Made by a program: the position numbers and the translations under genes
Notes under the pieces: model-generated
The model's database searches: none
Seen by the model: the letters and a program-made list of their open reading frames with translations, nothing else
What the model was told of the DNA's origin: nothing
NCBI RefSeq assembly: GCF_001465795.2
Contig: NZ_CP013659.2
Coordinates: forward strand, 2,312,501-2,376,500
DNA: 64,000 nt
Source: Planococcus rifietoensis
GTDB taxonomy: Bacteria; Bacillota; Bacilli; Bacillales_A; Planococcaceae
Reading direction: 5' to 3'
In this document: piece after piece, positions 1 through 8,104 of the stretch
Layout: every line of letters starts with the position of its first letter
How positions within the stretch are numbered: the first letter of the stretch is position 1

Positions 1-123
1 CAAAAAAATGGAAGAAAGATGTCGATTTCATCCTTCTTCCTCCGTTGATTTATTGTAGAATTGCGGGTGGTGCTGATAAGTCCTCACATACATAGTTCTT
101 TCTCTTTTTAACAAGCATTTCCA

Positions 124-576
124 TTACTTTAAAATCGGATTTGCCGAAAATTCAATGATTGGAAATTCCGGATTTGCCAAGCCTTCATAATAATCCATGA
201 CCGCTTTTTCTTCCCTTGTCAACTTAGTCTTTGAGTTCTTCATGTTTTGAATAGCTGTGTGATCCTGCATATAAACTCCATACCAGTCTTCCTGATCTTC
301 ATCATCCAATTCGATTGATACTGTCCTGTATTCTTCTTTCAACAAAGCAAAAGAATCTGCAATTGATTTCTTCGCCGCTTCTTCCCCTGAGCCTTGTGTC
401 ATCAGTTTGACTGCAATTAAGCTCTTATTAGCGCCTTCCTGTCTTTCCGTTTCAGTAAAGGCAGGGATGTTGTTTTCGTCTACCCCCATTTCGTCATAAA
501 CTGAATTACTGCAGGCAGATAAAAACAGCACAGCTACAAATGAAATAGTAATTAAGCTTTTCTTTTGAATAAACAT
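124..576 (-). CDS. small lipoprotein, function unknown
   Basis: A 150-residue secreted lipoprotein. The N-terminus has a basic start, a hydrophobic stretch and a lipobox ending LSAC (lipidated Cys near residue 22), so the mature protein should be anchored on the outer face of the membrane. The rest is charged and acidic with no recognised domain. A GGGGGAG ribosome site lies just before the ATG. A truncated second copy of its C-terminal end lies at 1000-1140, so the gene once had a tandem paralogue. Lipoprotein status is well supported; function is not known. Confidence 0.8.
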   Translation of the reverse strand: MFIQKKSLITISFVAVLFLSACSNSVYDEMGVDENNIPAFTETERQEGANKSLIAVKLMTQGSGEEAAKKSIADSFALLKEEYRTVSIELDDEDQEDWYGVYMQDHTAIQNMKNSKTKLTREEKAVMDYYEGLANPEFPIIEFSANPILK

Positions 577-670
577 TAATTCTCCCCCGCACTCTCTAAA
601 CTAAAAGCCTTGAAACTGTTCATTAGAACTTTGGCTTTTTCCGTTCTGTTGCTATGCCTTTCTTTTTTAC

Positions 671-871
671 CTACCTTTTTGTGTATATATGATAAACCGT
701 ACTAAACCCACTACCGCCTCCATATCCACCTCCGAAATTTAAAGCCTTGGTTTTAAAATCAATTCTGCGATTTCTAAGCTCTTCTAACATAGAAAAGTGT
801 TGATCGACATTTGCCGTTGTATGGTACAACTCCCATTTTGAGAACCAATTAGTAAATATAAATTTCTTCAT
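671..871 (-). CDS. 66-residue hypothetical protein
   Basis: A short cytoplasmic protein beginning MKKFIFTNWF with a Gly-rich turn (GGGYGGGSG) followed by STVYHIYTKR at the C-terminus. It resembles, from memory of the pattern only, small Bacillus proteins in which an N-terminal strand is followed by a helix and a C-terminal 'YxIYVKK' strand. A GGAGG site sits about 7 nt before the ATG, which supports real translation. It lies about 95 nt upstream of the lipoprotein gene on the same strand. Function unknown. Confidence 0.65.
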   Translation of the reverse strand: MKKFIFTNWFSKWELYHTTANVDQHFSMLEELRNRRIDFKTKALNFGGGYGGGSGFSTVYHIYTKR

Positions 872-999
872 GGACCTGCCTCCATTCTAGTTTTATAAAC
901 CAATTACCCAAAAATTACTTACTCTTATTTTAACAAACAATCTTGTCTCCCTAACACTCGATATGTAGAACAATATATTGCCAGTATGCAGTACTTCAA

Positions 1000-1140
1000 T
1001 TATTGCAATATCGGATTTGTCGAAAACTCGATGAGGTTAAATTTCGGACTTCCCAAGCTTTCACAATAATTCATGACCGCTTTTTCTTCCCTCGTTAACT
1101 CAGTCGTTAAATTCCTTAAATTTTGAATAGCTATATCATT
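1000..1140 (-). pseudogene. remnant of a second copy of the lipoprotein gene at 124-576
   Basis: The minus strand encodes about 46 codons ending in TAA that match the C-terminal end of the 150-residue lipoprotein. LTREEKAV is identical, and IEFS.NPIL matches near the end. No lipobox, start codon or ribosome site precedes it; the frame meets a TAG just upstream. It is therefore a decayed or truncated tandem paralogue. A separate short open stretch at about 1141-1222 (minus, ATG AAA GAT...TGA) may be debris of another gene. Confidence 0.7.
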
Positions 1141-1434
1141 TAGCCTCTTCTTTAGAAAAAAAATCTATATTCCCCTCCGCTACCCACTGTCTATGGCCTC
1201 TAGCCCACACAAGATCTTTCATTTAAATTACGGGTACGGATCGACTTTACTGATAAGGTAGGTATCAATTTCATCCTATAAAAATAAGATTGAATCCTTT
1301 TGCTATCTTTTTCATCGCATCCATGTTACCTTTAGTAAGAGTTATTTTTGTTCGGTTCAGATTGAGAATAAATTTTGTTTTTCGTCTAAGGTATTTGAGC
1401 AAGGATAGTAACACATTGTGTGGAGATCCACACT

Positions 1435-1440
1435 AGGAGG
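1435..1440 (+). promoter_or_regulatory. ribosome binding site of the cold-shock gene
   Basis: A perfect AGGAGG lies 8 nt before the ATG at 1449. The 200 nt upstream contain no open frame and may hold the long 5' leader typical of csp genes. I could not resolve a cold box or a convincing promoter by eye. Confidence 0.8.
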
Positions 1441-1448
1441 CAACAATT

Positions 1449-1649
1449 ATGGAACAAGGTACAGTGAAATGGTTTAATGCAGAAAAAGGTTTTGGTTTTA
1501 TCGAGCGTGAAGCAGGAGATGACGTATTCGTACATTTCTCAGCTATCCAAAGCGACGGTTTCAAATCTTTAGACGAAGGTCAAACCGTAACATTTGATAT
1601 CGAAGAAGGACAACGTGGCCTACAAGCTACAAACGTTACAAAAGCTTAA
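1449..1649 (+). CDS. cold-shock protein, CspA/CspB family
   Basis: A 66-residue single cold-shock domain, the normal length for Bacillus CspB/C/D. RNP1 (KGFGFIE) and RNP2 (VFVHFSAI) are both intact, as is the WFN motif near the N-terminus. The family binds single-stranded RNA and DNA and acts as an RNA chaperone. It is monocistronic: own ribosome site, and an intrinsic terminator 14 nt after the stop. Which csp paralogue it is cannot be decided from sequence alone. Confidence 0.97.
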   Translation: MEQGTVKWFNAEKGFGFIEREAGDDVFVHFSAIQSDGFKSLDEGQTVTFDIEEGQRGLQATNVTKA

Positions 1650-1662
1650 TAATAGCTTGAAA

Positions 1663-1695
1663 AGAGATCCTATACTGTATAGGGTCTCTTTTTTT
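1663..1695 (+). terminator. intrinsic terminator of the cold-shock gene
   Basis: A stem AGAGATCCTATAC / GTATAGGGTCTCT with one mismatch and a two-base loop, followed directly by seven T. It lies 14 nt past the stop codon. Confidence 0.9.
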
Positions 1696-1724
1696 GTCCT
1701 TAAAAACTATCAGAGGGAATCCAT

Positions 1725-2003
1725 TCAAATGCTGCTTCGCCGAGAGCGTAAAATATTGAGTCCCACCATAGCTATCACCGCAAAGCAAAGTAGTAGGCCG
1801 ATAAAAGTATTCACATAGATTTGAAAAAACAGCCCTAAGACAAGGTTGGTCAGCATTATACTAAATAGCGACCAAAATAATTGCTCATTTCTTTTCATAA
1901 AGAAAGTAATAGCTCCAATTGCCAGAGACAGCACAACAATAACCCATATAATCAGATGTCCGATAAAAATCCCCCGCTTCGTATTAGTGACATGCAGAAT
2001 CAA
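1725..2003 (-). CDS. small integral membrane protein
   Basis: A 92-residue protein with three predicted hydrophobic segments (about residues 13-33, 42-62 and 66-85) and a basic tail (RSRRSS). No conserved domain recognised. It is followed on the same strand, 35 nt upstream, by another small membrane protein, so the two may form a unit. Function unknown. Confidence 0.6.
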   Translation of the reverse strand: MILHVTNTKRGIFIGHLIIWVIVVLSLAIGAITFFMKRNEQLFWSLFSIMLTNLVLGLFFQIYVNTFIGLLLCFAVIAMVGLNILRSRRSSI

Positions 2004-2038
2004 TTAATCCTCATTTATTGACCTGTCTCACCCGACAT

Positions 2039-2317
2039 TTAAGTTAAGAGAGAACCGAAAATCAGTACCAAAGCAATAATCATGGTATTGAGTACAGTAA
2101 TCACAAAAGCACTTATAGAAACGAGATTGCGTTTGATTTTGTTTAAAATAAACAGAATTGAAAAAACCAAAGTGATGGCTGCTCCAAATAAAATGACATA
2201 GATCAGCAAACCGGCTACAACTTCTGACGATGCGTTTGCAATTGGGTCTAGGAAAATCATTAGCAAAGAAACGAGTATGCTTAAAATAAGATAGATAGTA
2301 TTTACAGTATTTTTAAT
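2039..2317 (-). CDS. small membrane protein with a probable ATT start
   Basis: The shortest reading starts at TTG 2266 (75 residues), but the frame is open upstream through 17 more codons that encode a strongly hydrophobic segment (reading IKNTVNTIYLILSILVS). An AGGGGG site at 2325-2330 stands exactly 7 nt before an ATT codon at 2317 and far from the TTG. No ATG, GTG or TTG exists in the extension. I therefore place the start at ATT 2317, giving 92 residues with about three membrane segments. ATT is a rare but accepted start. A point change from ATG is the alternative explanation. Function unknown. Confidence 0.55.
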   Translation of the reverse strand: MKNTVNTIYLILSILVSLLMIFLDPIANASSEVVAGLLIYVILFGAAITLVFSILFILNKIKRNLVSISAFVITVLNTMIIALVLIFGSLLT

Positions 2318-2450
2318 CTCAATTCCCCCTCGAATTTTCGAGCTTCGTTGTTATCTGCATTATACATTTCTTCCAATTAAAAACATATGATTTCTCAAAT
2401 TTTTAAAGGAGCTTGAATTTGATCGATTCTAGAAGCGGCAAAATAAGTTC

Positions 2451-3374
2451 TTAATTACAAATGATATTGATTATTTTCTGTTGGGCATCTTCAGCTTCAG
2501 GAACAGGCATAACGACAAACACATGATTCATTTTAGGATACACAAAGGTTTGGATTTCAATTCCTTGCTCCGTTAGTTTTTCGTCCAATTTAACTGCGTC
2601 GGGATATATGAGTTCATGTGTTCCGACAAATTGATTAATCTTGCCGAGCCCCGTTAAATCTCCATAAATCGGGCTAATCAAGGGATCTTCTAAACTTTTA
2701 TCATCAGACCAAATATTAGTGATTACGTCCATTCCCCCGGCCGATAACATCGGATCCTTTTTTTCGTATTTGGGAATAAGGGGATTATCAAGGGTTAGAT
2801 CGACGGCTGGCGACAACAAAATGATATCCTTCGGTTGAGGCAAATCATCTATCTTTAACAGTTGGGCCAGCCCAAGCGCGATATTTCCTCCGGCTGAATC
2901 CCCCATAATTGTTAATTGCTTAGCACTCTCAATTGTCCGAAGCGTCTCTTTGTACAGGCTTAACAATTTCGGATATGTATGCTTGTAATTAAAATGGGGC
3001 ACTTTGGGATAAATAGGCGCGATGATCTTTGCACCCACTGCCTGTGCAATCTTATCCATCAGCTTCCAATGGAAAGACAAAGGCTGGTTCGTCCACGCTC
3101 CGCCGTGCAAATACAGCACCACTTTCTGTTCCCGGGAATTCTGGTCGTTTAAGGTGAACACCTGTATGTCTTCATACATCTCCTCTTTCAACGAGTTGGA
3201 AAAGCTCATATTTTCAATCACATACGGTTTGATATTTTCAGTTCCTCTTTGCTGAACGAACTTTGTGGTGTTTTCTACACTGGAAAACCCCTTTTTCGTA
3301 CCTCGCAAAATTAGGTATTTCTCGAGGATCCGACTCCTTACAGACCGTTTTTCTCCATAAGTTTGGATAACCAT
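2451..3374 (-). CDS. alpha/beta hydrolase, HSL-type esterase/lipase
   Basis: A 307-residue carboxylesterase of the hormone-sensitive-lipase type. The oxyanion motif reads LHGGAW, the nucleophile elbow GDSAGGN, the acid lies in the 'EKLTEQGIEI' region context and the catalytic His in KMNHVF near the C-terminus. It has no signal peptide, so it is cytoplasmic; such enzymes hydrolyse short-chain acyl esters or deacylate small molecules. It is transcribed alone. Substrate cannot be told from sequence. Confidence 0.88.
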   Translation of the reverse strand: MVIQTYGEKRSVRSRILEKYLILRGTKKGFSSVENTTKFVQQRGTENIKPYVIENMSFSNSLKEEMYEDIQVFTLNDQNSREQKVVLYLHGGAWTNQPLSFHWKLMDKIAQAVGAKIIAPIYPKVPHFNYKHTYPKLLSLYKETLRTIESAKQLTIMGDSAGGNIALGLAQLLKIDDLPQPKDIILLSPAVDLTLDNPLIPKYEKKDPMLSAGGMDVITNIWSDDKSLEDPLISPIYGDLTGLGKINQFVGTHELIYPDAVKLDEKLTEQGIEIQTFVYPKMNHVFVVMPVPEAEDAQQKIINIICN

Positions 3375-3464
3375 TTACTAGCCCCTCTCTACACTGCTTG
3401 ATGACTCGCTAATATGCTCTTTACTTTCTGCTTCCTGAATCTATAAATAGTCAATCTTGATAAG

Positions 3465-3908
3465 TTATTCTACCTCTATCAAGAAAGCATAATTTCCATC
3501 ACCCTGATTCCAGTCAGCTATTACATGGTATACATATACGCCACTTTCATTTGGCACTTTAATTCTTTTATTATTTACCTCAACCATTTTCGAATTATGT
3601 TCATCGAGCCATTGCTCTAATCTTAGATTTTCCGGTTGGTACCCTATCGGAAATTCAATTTCAATTTCGTCATTTTTGGACACTATAGATGGGGCATGTG
3701 ATTCTGTCATGTCGATTGGAGAAGTATGAATGGTATCTACACACTGCGCAAGCAACATGGCATCCCAGCAATATGACCCTTGTGTTGTAGGAATTCCCCT
3801 CTCTCCTACTGAAATTTTCGGAGTCGGCGGTTCTAAACGAAATGGTTTAACAATAACTATTGCTATGATTAGAATCCCAACAACTATAAACACTGACCTT
3901 TTTTTCAT
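3465..3908 (-). CDS. membrane-anchored extracytoplasmic protein with GSYCW motif
   Basis: A 147-residue protein with one N-terminal membrane segment (about residues 6-23) and an extracytoplasmic domain carrying two cysteines in GSYCW...CVDT, which could form a disulfide. The start at ATG 3908 (MKKRSVF) is chosen because AAAGGGGG lies 9 nt upstream; a start 24 nt earlier has no site. The domain looks beta-rich. Not assigned to a family with confidence; function unknown. Confidence 0.7.
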   Translation of the reverse strand: MKKRSVFIVVGILIIAIVIVKPFRLEPPTPKISVGERGIPTTQGSYCWDAMLLAQCVDTIHTSPIDMTESHAPSIVSKNDEIEIEFPIGYQPENLRLEQWLDEHNSKMVEVNNKRIKVPNESGVYVYHVIADWNQGDGNYAFLIEVE

Positions 3909-4187
3909 ATATCTCGTCCCCCTTTTGTACAATAATAGACGTTTATATTTTTACAAAGTAGCAGCATTCACTTTAACTTGAAAATTTCACCATCGACAAA
4001 ACCGTTCTTATAACTACACGTTCCTAGTTGAAAAGGGATAGAAGTTATTGAACCAATCTTATTTTCTATCTGTTTTCATTTAAGAACTTTTGATGATTCC
4101 TCAACTGTAAATTCTGTTTGTAATATTTTCCTGATTCAAGCCTAACAAGGTATTTCAAAAAAGTTGAACATAATTTTTCACACTGGC

Positions 4188-4218
4188 AAAAGGACTCCCA
4201 ATCATTTGGAAGTCCTTT
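4188..4218. terminator. bidirectional terminator-like hairpin
   Basis: AAAGGACT...AGTCCTTT stem with TGG/CCA extension. It lies 30 nt past the stop of the 4250-4525 gene and serves that minus-strand gene; a T-rich stretch also follows on the plus strand. Confidence 0.65.
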
Positions 4219-4249
4219 GTGCTCTTTTTAATACTTTCACCGTTGATAC

Positions 4250-4525
4250 TTACATTTCTCCACTAAATATAAAAGATAGGCAAAGAATATATAAAATACC
4301 TAATGGAACAGATAATAAAGAAATATATTTAATGAACCCTTTTTCTTTTTTAACGAAAGCAATTATTCCAAGTACTACACCTGCTATATAAATAGCGAAA
4401 CCAATGGGTATGGCTAGCATCGACCACTTCCCAAAAGTCATATTGATAGGTGGAAAAATCATGTATGCAATAAAGATTCCTATGACCACTAAAAAGAGTG
4501 AATACTTGCTGTATTTTCTATTCAT
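4250..4525 (-). CDS. small integral membrane protein
   Basis: 91 residues with three hydrophobic segments (about 9-26, 33-57, 66-86) separated by short basic loops (KKEKGF). A GAGG site precedes the ATG. It stands alone and ends in a hairpin terminator. No family recognised; function unknown. Confidence 0.6.
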   Translation of the reverse strand: MNRKYSKYSLFLVVIGIFIAYMIFPPINMTFGKWSMLAIPIGFAIYIAGVVLGIIAFVKKEKGFIKYISLLSVPLGILYILCLSFIFSGEM

Positions 4526-4719
4526 TTTTATGTCCTCATTCCGTCAGTAAAATAACAAATATGCTTATTCTACGAACCTAAAAAACTTTGTCTTGTCATA
4601 GGATACGTTCAAATATTCGTGGAAGTATCTTTTAATAAATAAAGGAAAGGAAGAAACACATAGCTAAAGCCCTTCCAATAAGTAGTCATATATAAACTGA
4701 GAAGGAGATTCAAAACCGG

Positions 4720-6393
4720 CTAGATTGCATTCAACTCTTTCCATTCGCGAATGTCCGTGAAATGTTCAGCCAAGCGGTTCGCTTGGTCTGTGACACTTTC
4801 GGGATAACCCAGAATTTCCAATAGCTTAATAGCGTTCCTTGTTTCAGAAGATCCTTCATGGATTTTATAATCGAACAGCACTTCACCATTCTCGATCGAC
4901 TCCCTGAAATGATAATTGGTATACACATTCCCCGCAATTTCCGTCAATTCAATATCGTGCGAAGCAATAATGTTCATGCCTTTATTGACCGACAGCCATT
5001 CCATGATAGCTGCTGATGCGGAAATTCGTTCAACTGTATTAGTTCCTTTTAGAATCTCATCAACGAAAGAAATAACAGGTTTCTTTGCCTTACACAACTG
5101 GACAATTCGTTTCAGCGACTTTATTTCTGCAATAAAATAACTGTCCCCATCCAGTACGTTGTCTTGGATCGCCATCGAGGTCACGATATAACTAGGTTTC
5201 ATGGTCCAATTTTTAGCCAATACCGTATGTATTGTTTGTGCCAAAATCGCATTGATGGCAACCGCTTTGATATAGGTCGATTTTCCGGAAGCGTTAGATC
5301 CTGTAATCAATACGGTCTTACCTATTGTAGAAGAATTCGTTACCGGTTTATCTAGAAGTGGGTGGGCCATGTCTTCAAACGACAACTCTTCTTTGTCGAC
5401 AAACTGAGGCAAGGTATAAAAAGAAAGTGACTTTCGATAAAAAGCGATCGCAATCGCGGCATCCAGTTCGCCAATCGATTCCCATAATTGTCGATAGGCG
5501 TTCTGATGCGTGACGATCGCTTTCACGATTTGATTATAGGAAATAAAGTCGAGTAAAAAAACAATCCGGAAGTATTCAAAGAAAACATCAAAATCGCCAC
5601 CGGTATTTGTTCCAATGGATAAGACCTTGCCAAAGAAAGAAACTTTTTTCAGACCTTTCCCTTCTTTTTTAAAAATATCACCAAACACCGAAAATCGAGG
5701 ATGACGTATCGAAGTCAAACTCCTCCCTGTATTCACGATGGCAGCTACGTATGTAATAGAATGCAAATCATTTTCCAGCATCTTTTTATTACGGTAATAG
5801 ATCACAGCGTTTATAACTAGCGAGCTTGCCAAACTGACGATTCCCACCTTTAAACTAAAGGACATCAACAGCACTGAGAAAATGGGCAAACATGCAAGAA
5901 GCACGTACATGTATGCGAACTTGATTTTGTGGTCGCTGAAATTGTAAAAGTAGGAGGAAGTGTCCGCATAATTGCGTTTTCCAAGACTGGATAAAATAAG
6001 AAGGACTTTTTCTCTTAATCCATCATCCTTCGCCATGAGAGTATAAAGTTCTTCTTTGGACTGAAGGCCATCAAGCTTCGGATCAATGTCCCGTAATTGG
6101 TTGAATAAATATTCTGAGCCCACACTGGTTTGGGTGTAATTCATCTTATTAAACACCTGATCCATCCCTAAGTCGTCCCAGGTGATTTGATCGACCCCTG
6201 CATAAAATTCTGAACGCTCTTTATTGTTTCTCCAATAGGATGACACGGATTGAACATCTTCTTTTATCGCAATATATGTTTCAGTTTCCCACTCTTGCCG
6301 GATTTTCTTAAGTTTCCGCCGATTTCTCGTTAAAAGTTGATAAGTAATGAGACAGACGACAAATAACCCCATTAATATAAACGGACTTTCCAT
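4720..6393 (-). CDS. membrane-anchored MutS-family ATPase
   Basis: A 557-residue MutS-like protein without the mismatch-recognition domains I-II. It opens with a membrane segment (residues 5-22) and has another hydrophobic pair near 160-200. The C-terminal ATPase has Walker A GSNASGKST, Walker B ISFVDEIL, the signature GTNTVERISAS and the switch ASHDIEL. The family is common in Firmicutes and is usually annotated as DNA mismatch repair protein; the membrane anchor makes a role in canonical mismatch repair unlikely. It is monocistronic, with AGAGG before the ATG. Confidence 0.88.
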   Translation of the reverse strand: MESPFILMGLFVVCLITYQLLTRNRRKLKKIRQEWETETYIAIKEDVQSVSSYWRNNKERSEFYAGVDQITWDDLGMDQVFNKMNYTQTSVGSEYLFNQLRDIDPKLDGLQSKEELYTLMAKDDGLREKVLLILSSLGKRNYADTSSYFYNFSDHKIKFAYMYVLLACLPIFSVLLMSFSLKVGIVSLASSLVINAVIYYRNKKMLENDLHSITYVAAIVNTGRSLTSIRHPRFSVFGDIFKKEGKGLKKVSFFGKVLSIGTNTGGDFDVFFEYFRIVFLLDFISYNQIVKAIVTHQNAYRQLWESIGELDAAIAIAFYRKSLSFYTLPQFVDKEELSFEDMAHPLLDKPVTNSSTIGKTVLITGSNASGKSTYIKAVAINAILAQTIHTVLAKNWTMKPSYIVTSMAIQDNVLDGDSYFIAEIKSLKRIVQLCKAKKPVISFVDEILKGTNTVERISASAAIMEWLSVNKGMNIIASHDIELTEIAGNVYTNYHFRESIENGEVLFDYKIHEGSSETRNAIKLLEILGYPESVTDQANRLAEHFTDIREWKELNAI

Positions 6394-6528
6394 TTCAGCA
6401 CCTCTTCCTCCTAATTTATACGGCTTTTCTTCCAGAAAGTTTCAATAGGAGAGGTATAAATTTCCATAATTCATCCATATTCATGCAGTAGTAAGAATCT
6501 TTCATAAAAGTACACTGAAAACAAAAAA

Positions 6529-6557
6529 GAGAAGGTGCTCATGGCCAGCACCTTCTC
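6529..6557 (-). terminator. strong intrinsic terminator with no gene upstream
   Basis: A perfect 11-bp stem GAGAAGGTGCT / AGCACCTTCTC with a run of U on the minus strand. The only gene immediately upstream in that direction is on the opposite strand, so this terminator is orphaned and may mark a lost gene. The rest of 6394-6827 holds one 34-bp palindrome and otherwise nothing I can identify. Confidence 0.75.
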
Positions 6558-6683
6558 AAACGTTCTTAAATTTAGTTTTGTGGACTTCCGTTTAATCCAA
6601 AGTATAACCTTCCGATGACCGTGTGATATGTAAACTCCTACCCATTCAGAAATACGATCTCAAAACCTTAGATTATAGCCTTT

Positions 6684-6717
6684 TGAATGTAACTTAATTG
6701 CCATTAAATTTCATTCA
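6684..6717. repeat. 34-bp palindrome, copy 1 of 4
   Basis: Arms TGAATGTAACTTAAT and ATTAAATTTCATTCA (two mismatches) with a 4-base centre TGCC. It lies 110 nt before the start of the 6828-7256 gene. It is the most diverged copy. Confidence 0.85.
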
Positions 6718-6827
6718 GAATTAAGAAAGAGCTTTCACTAAATCCCTCTTTTTTGAAAAAATGAAACTTTAAAGGAAGTTGATTAGTATAGTTAGTGTAA
6801 CTAATTGAACAATAAGGAGGCGACTTC

Positions 6828-7256
6828 ATGTATGGTGTTGAATCTTCTTTTTCGCTAGCTTTACTTCTCATAGTTGCCATTTTCCTCGTAATGCTAGCCT
6901 TATTTAATGCCATCATGCGAAAGTGGTTAAGAGTCGAAAAACCAAAAGCATTCTCCAATAACCATGTAAATGATAAGCACAAGAAAATCGATTGGAGCAT
7001 CCGAATTTTCGGTATCACTATGATGGTAGCAGGATATTTTATTAATGTGACGAGGCTTCCTCAAGAACCTTACTTGCTCCTGGAACCATGGTTTTTGTTG
7101 TTGGTATTCCTCTTTGCCACCGAAATCGTAAGAGCAATCATGGAACGCAAATATGCGAAGAATCCTAATGCCTATCTTTATACAATCAGCCAACTGGTTT
7201 TTCTACTTATATTTCTCGTCTCATTATTTACAACTGATTTTTTTGGTTTTTTATAA
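6828..7256 (+). CDS. integral membrane protein, DUF4181-like
   Basis: 142 residues with four hydrophobic segments (about 6-30, 58-76, 85-103, 115-136). The central motif NDKHKKIDW and EIVRAIMERKYAKN...YTISQLVF match my recollection of the DUF4181 family of small Bacillus membrane proteins, whose function is unknown. AGGAGG lies just before the ATG. It is the only gene between palindrome copies 1 and 2, and copy 2 begins 30 nt past its stop. Confidence 0.75.
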   Translation: MYGVESSFSLALLLIVAIFLVMLALFNAIMRKWLRVEKPKAFSNNHVNDKHKKIDWSIRIFGITMMVAGYFINVTRLPQEPYLLLEPWFLLLVFLFATEIVRAIMERKYAKNPNAYLYTISQLVFLLIFLVSLFTTDFFGFL

Positions 7257-7286
7257 CCAATATAACTAACCCTTCTACTGGAATGC

Positions 7287-7318
7287 GAATGTAACTTAAT
7301 TGCTATTAAGTTATATTC
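7287..7318. repeat. 34-bp palindrome, copy 2 of 4
   Basis: GAATGTAACTTAAT, four bases TGCT, then ATTAAGTTATATTC; one mismatch between arms. It begins 30 nt after the stop of the preceding plus-strand gene, and no T-run follows. Confidence 0.9.
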
Positions 7319-7456
7319 AAACTGAGCAGAAGAACTCCTTAGGATTTTTTTAGAGAAATGAAATTTGTATGGAGAAAAAAGGTATATGTAATACTGAGTG
7401 AAATATTAAAAATTAAACTACATAAAATTTCATAATTGGATTAAGGAGATTAAAAA

Positions 7457-7618
7457 ATGAAAAGTTACTTAATCTATATTTTTCTAATAATCGTAATTAC
7501 TATAGCTGCCATTGATACCTAAGGGCAGACCGACAAAACTATCATGTACGGCATAGCTCTTGTAAGCACAATAGTTTTAATAATTATAAAAGCAACAGAG
7601 AAAGAAGAAGGAGAGTAG
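7457..7618 (+). pseudogene. small membrane protein gene interrupted by an in-frame TAA
   Basis: A good AAGGAG site precedes ATG 7457. The frame encodes 21 residues beginning MKSYLIYIFLIIV, then TAA at 7520-7522, then 31 more codons in the same frame (a second hydrophobic segment and a KEEGE tail) to TAG 7618, which sits inside a terminator. Together they would make a two-segment membrane protein of about 53 residues. The single stop suggests recent inactivation, or that only the 21-residue peptide is made. Confidence 0.6.
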
Positions 7619-7640
7619 CAATTGCTACTTTCCTTCTTTT
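7607..7640 (+). terminator. intrinsic terminator overlapping the stop of the broken small gene
   Basis: A 15-bp stem with one mismatch (GAAGGA...GCAA / TTGC...TCCTTC) followed by TTTT. The TAG at 7616 lies within the 5' arm. Confidence 0.85.
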
Positions 7641-7670
7641 AAATAATCAACTATCCATAGTTGATTATTT
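7641..7670. repeat. perfect 30-bp palindrome
   Basis: Two perfect 14-base arms (AAATAATCAACTAT and its reverse complement) around CC, directly after the terminator at 7607-7640. Its sequence is unrelated to the 34-bp palindromes. It could be a second terminator or an operator. Confidence 0.8.
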
Positions 7671-7732
7671 CCTTGCTTAATTCTAAGCGGTTAATGAAAA
7701 AGACAAACAAGAGAATCTCTTATCTACTCTTT

Positions 7733-7766
7733 TGAATGTAACTTAATTCACATTAAGTTACATTCA
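7733..7766. repeat. 34-bp palindrome, copy 3 of 4
   Basis: Perfect 15-base arms TGAATGTAACTTAAT and its reverse complement, with centre TCAC. It lies 15 nt past the stop of the minus-strand gene 7782-8003. Confidence 0.95.
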
Positions 7767-7781
7767 CATTAGATGAAAACC

Positions 7782-8003
7782 TTAATCAAGATAATAAGAA
7801 TCCAAGATATTGTAGAAGATAGGAATTAAAAAAGCACCTGCAATACAAATAAGGGCCGCTATTTTCGCTTGTTTTCGCAGGCGATCCTCATCGCTTTTTA
7901 AGTACTCGAAAAAGTTAAAAGTAAAATAAAAGCCAATAATAAGCAAAACCACTGATAAAATTTCCAACCACCTCTGTGTTTCTAGTAATCCTAAATTAAA
8001 CAA
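7782..8003 (-). CDS. small membrane protein
   Basis: 73 residues with two hydrophobic segments (about 13-31 and 47-65) separated by a charged loop (KSDEDRLRKQAK). It starts at TTG with AAGAGG 8 nt upstream. It is bracketed by palindrome copies 3 and 4. No family recognised. Confidence 0.6.
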   Translation of the reverse strand: MFNLGLLETQRWLEILSVVLLIIGFYFTFNFFEYLKSDEDRLRKQAKIAALICIAGAFLIPIFYNILDSYYLD

Positions 8004-8052
8004 TTAAATTTCCTCTTTTCACTTTTAGATTTAATTTTTATTTTAGCTAAAT

Positions 8053-8086
8053 TGAATGTAACTTAACTGCACTTAAGTTACATTCA
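8053..8086. repeat. 34-bp palindrome, copy 4 of 4
   Basis: Perfect 14-base arms TGAATGTAACTTAA and its reverse complement, with a 6-base centre CTGCAC. It lies 18 nt past the stop of the minus-strand gene 8105-8437 and 49 nt before the start of the next gene. Confidence 0.95.
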
Positions 8087-8104
8087 CACCCTCAACTTTA
8101 TTGT

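Noticed and set aside
1594..1818. 74-codon plus-strand frame overlapping the cold-shock gene end
   Set aside because: It runs through the terminator and overlaps the minus-strand membrane gene; no ribosome site.
6684..8086. Integron attC sites
   Set aside because: The palindromes lack the R/L box core GTTRRRY and no IntI is present; only the layout is cassette-like.
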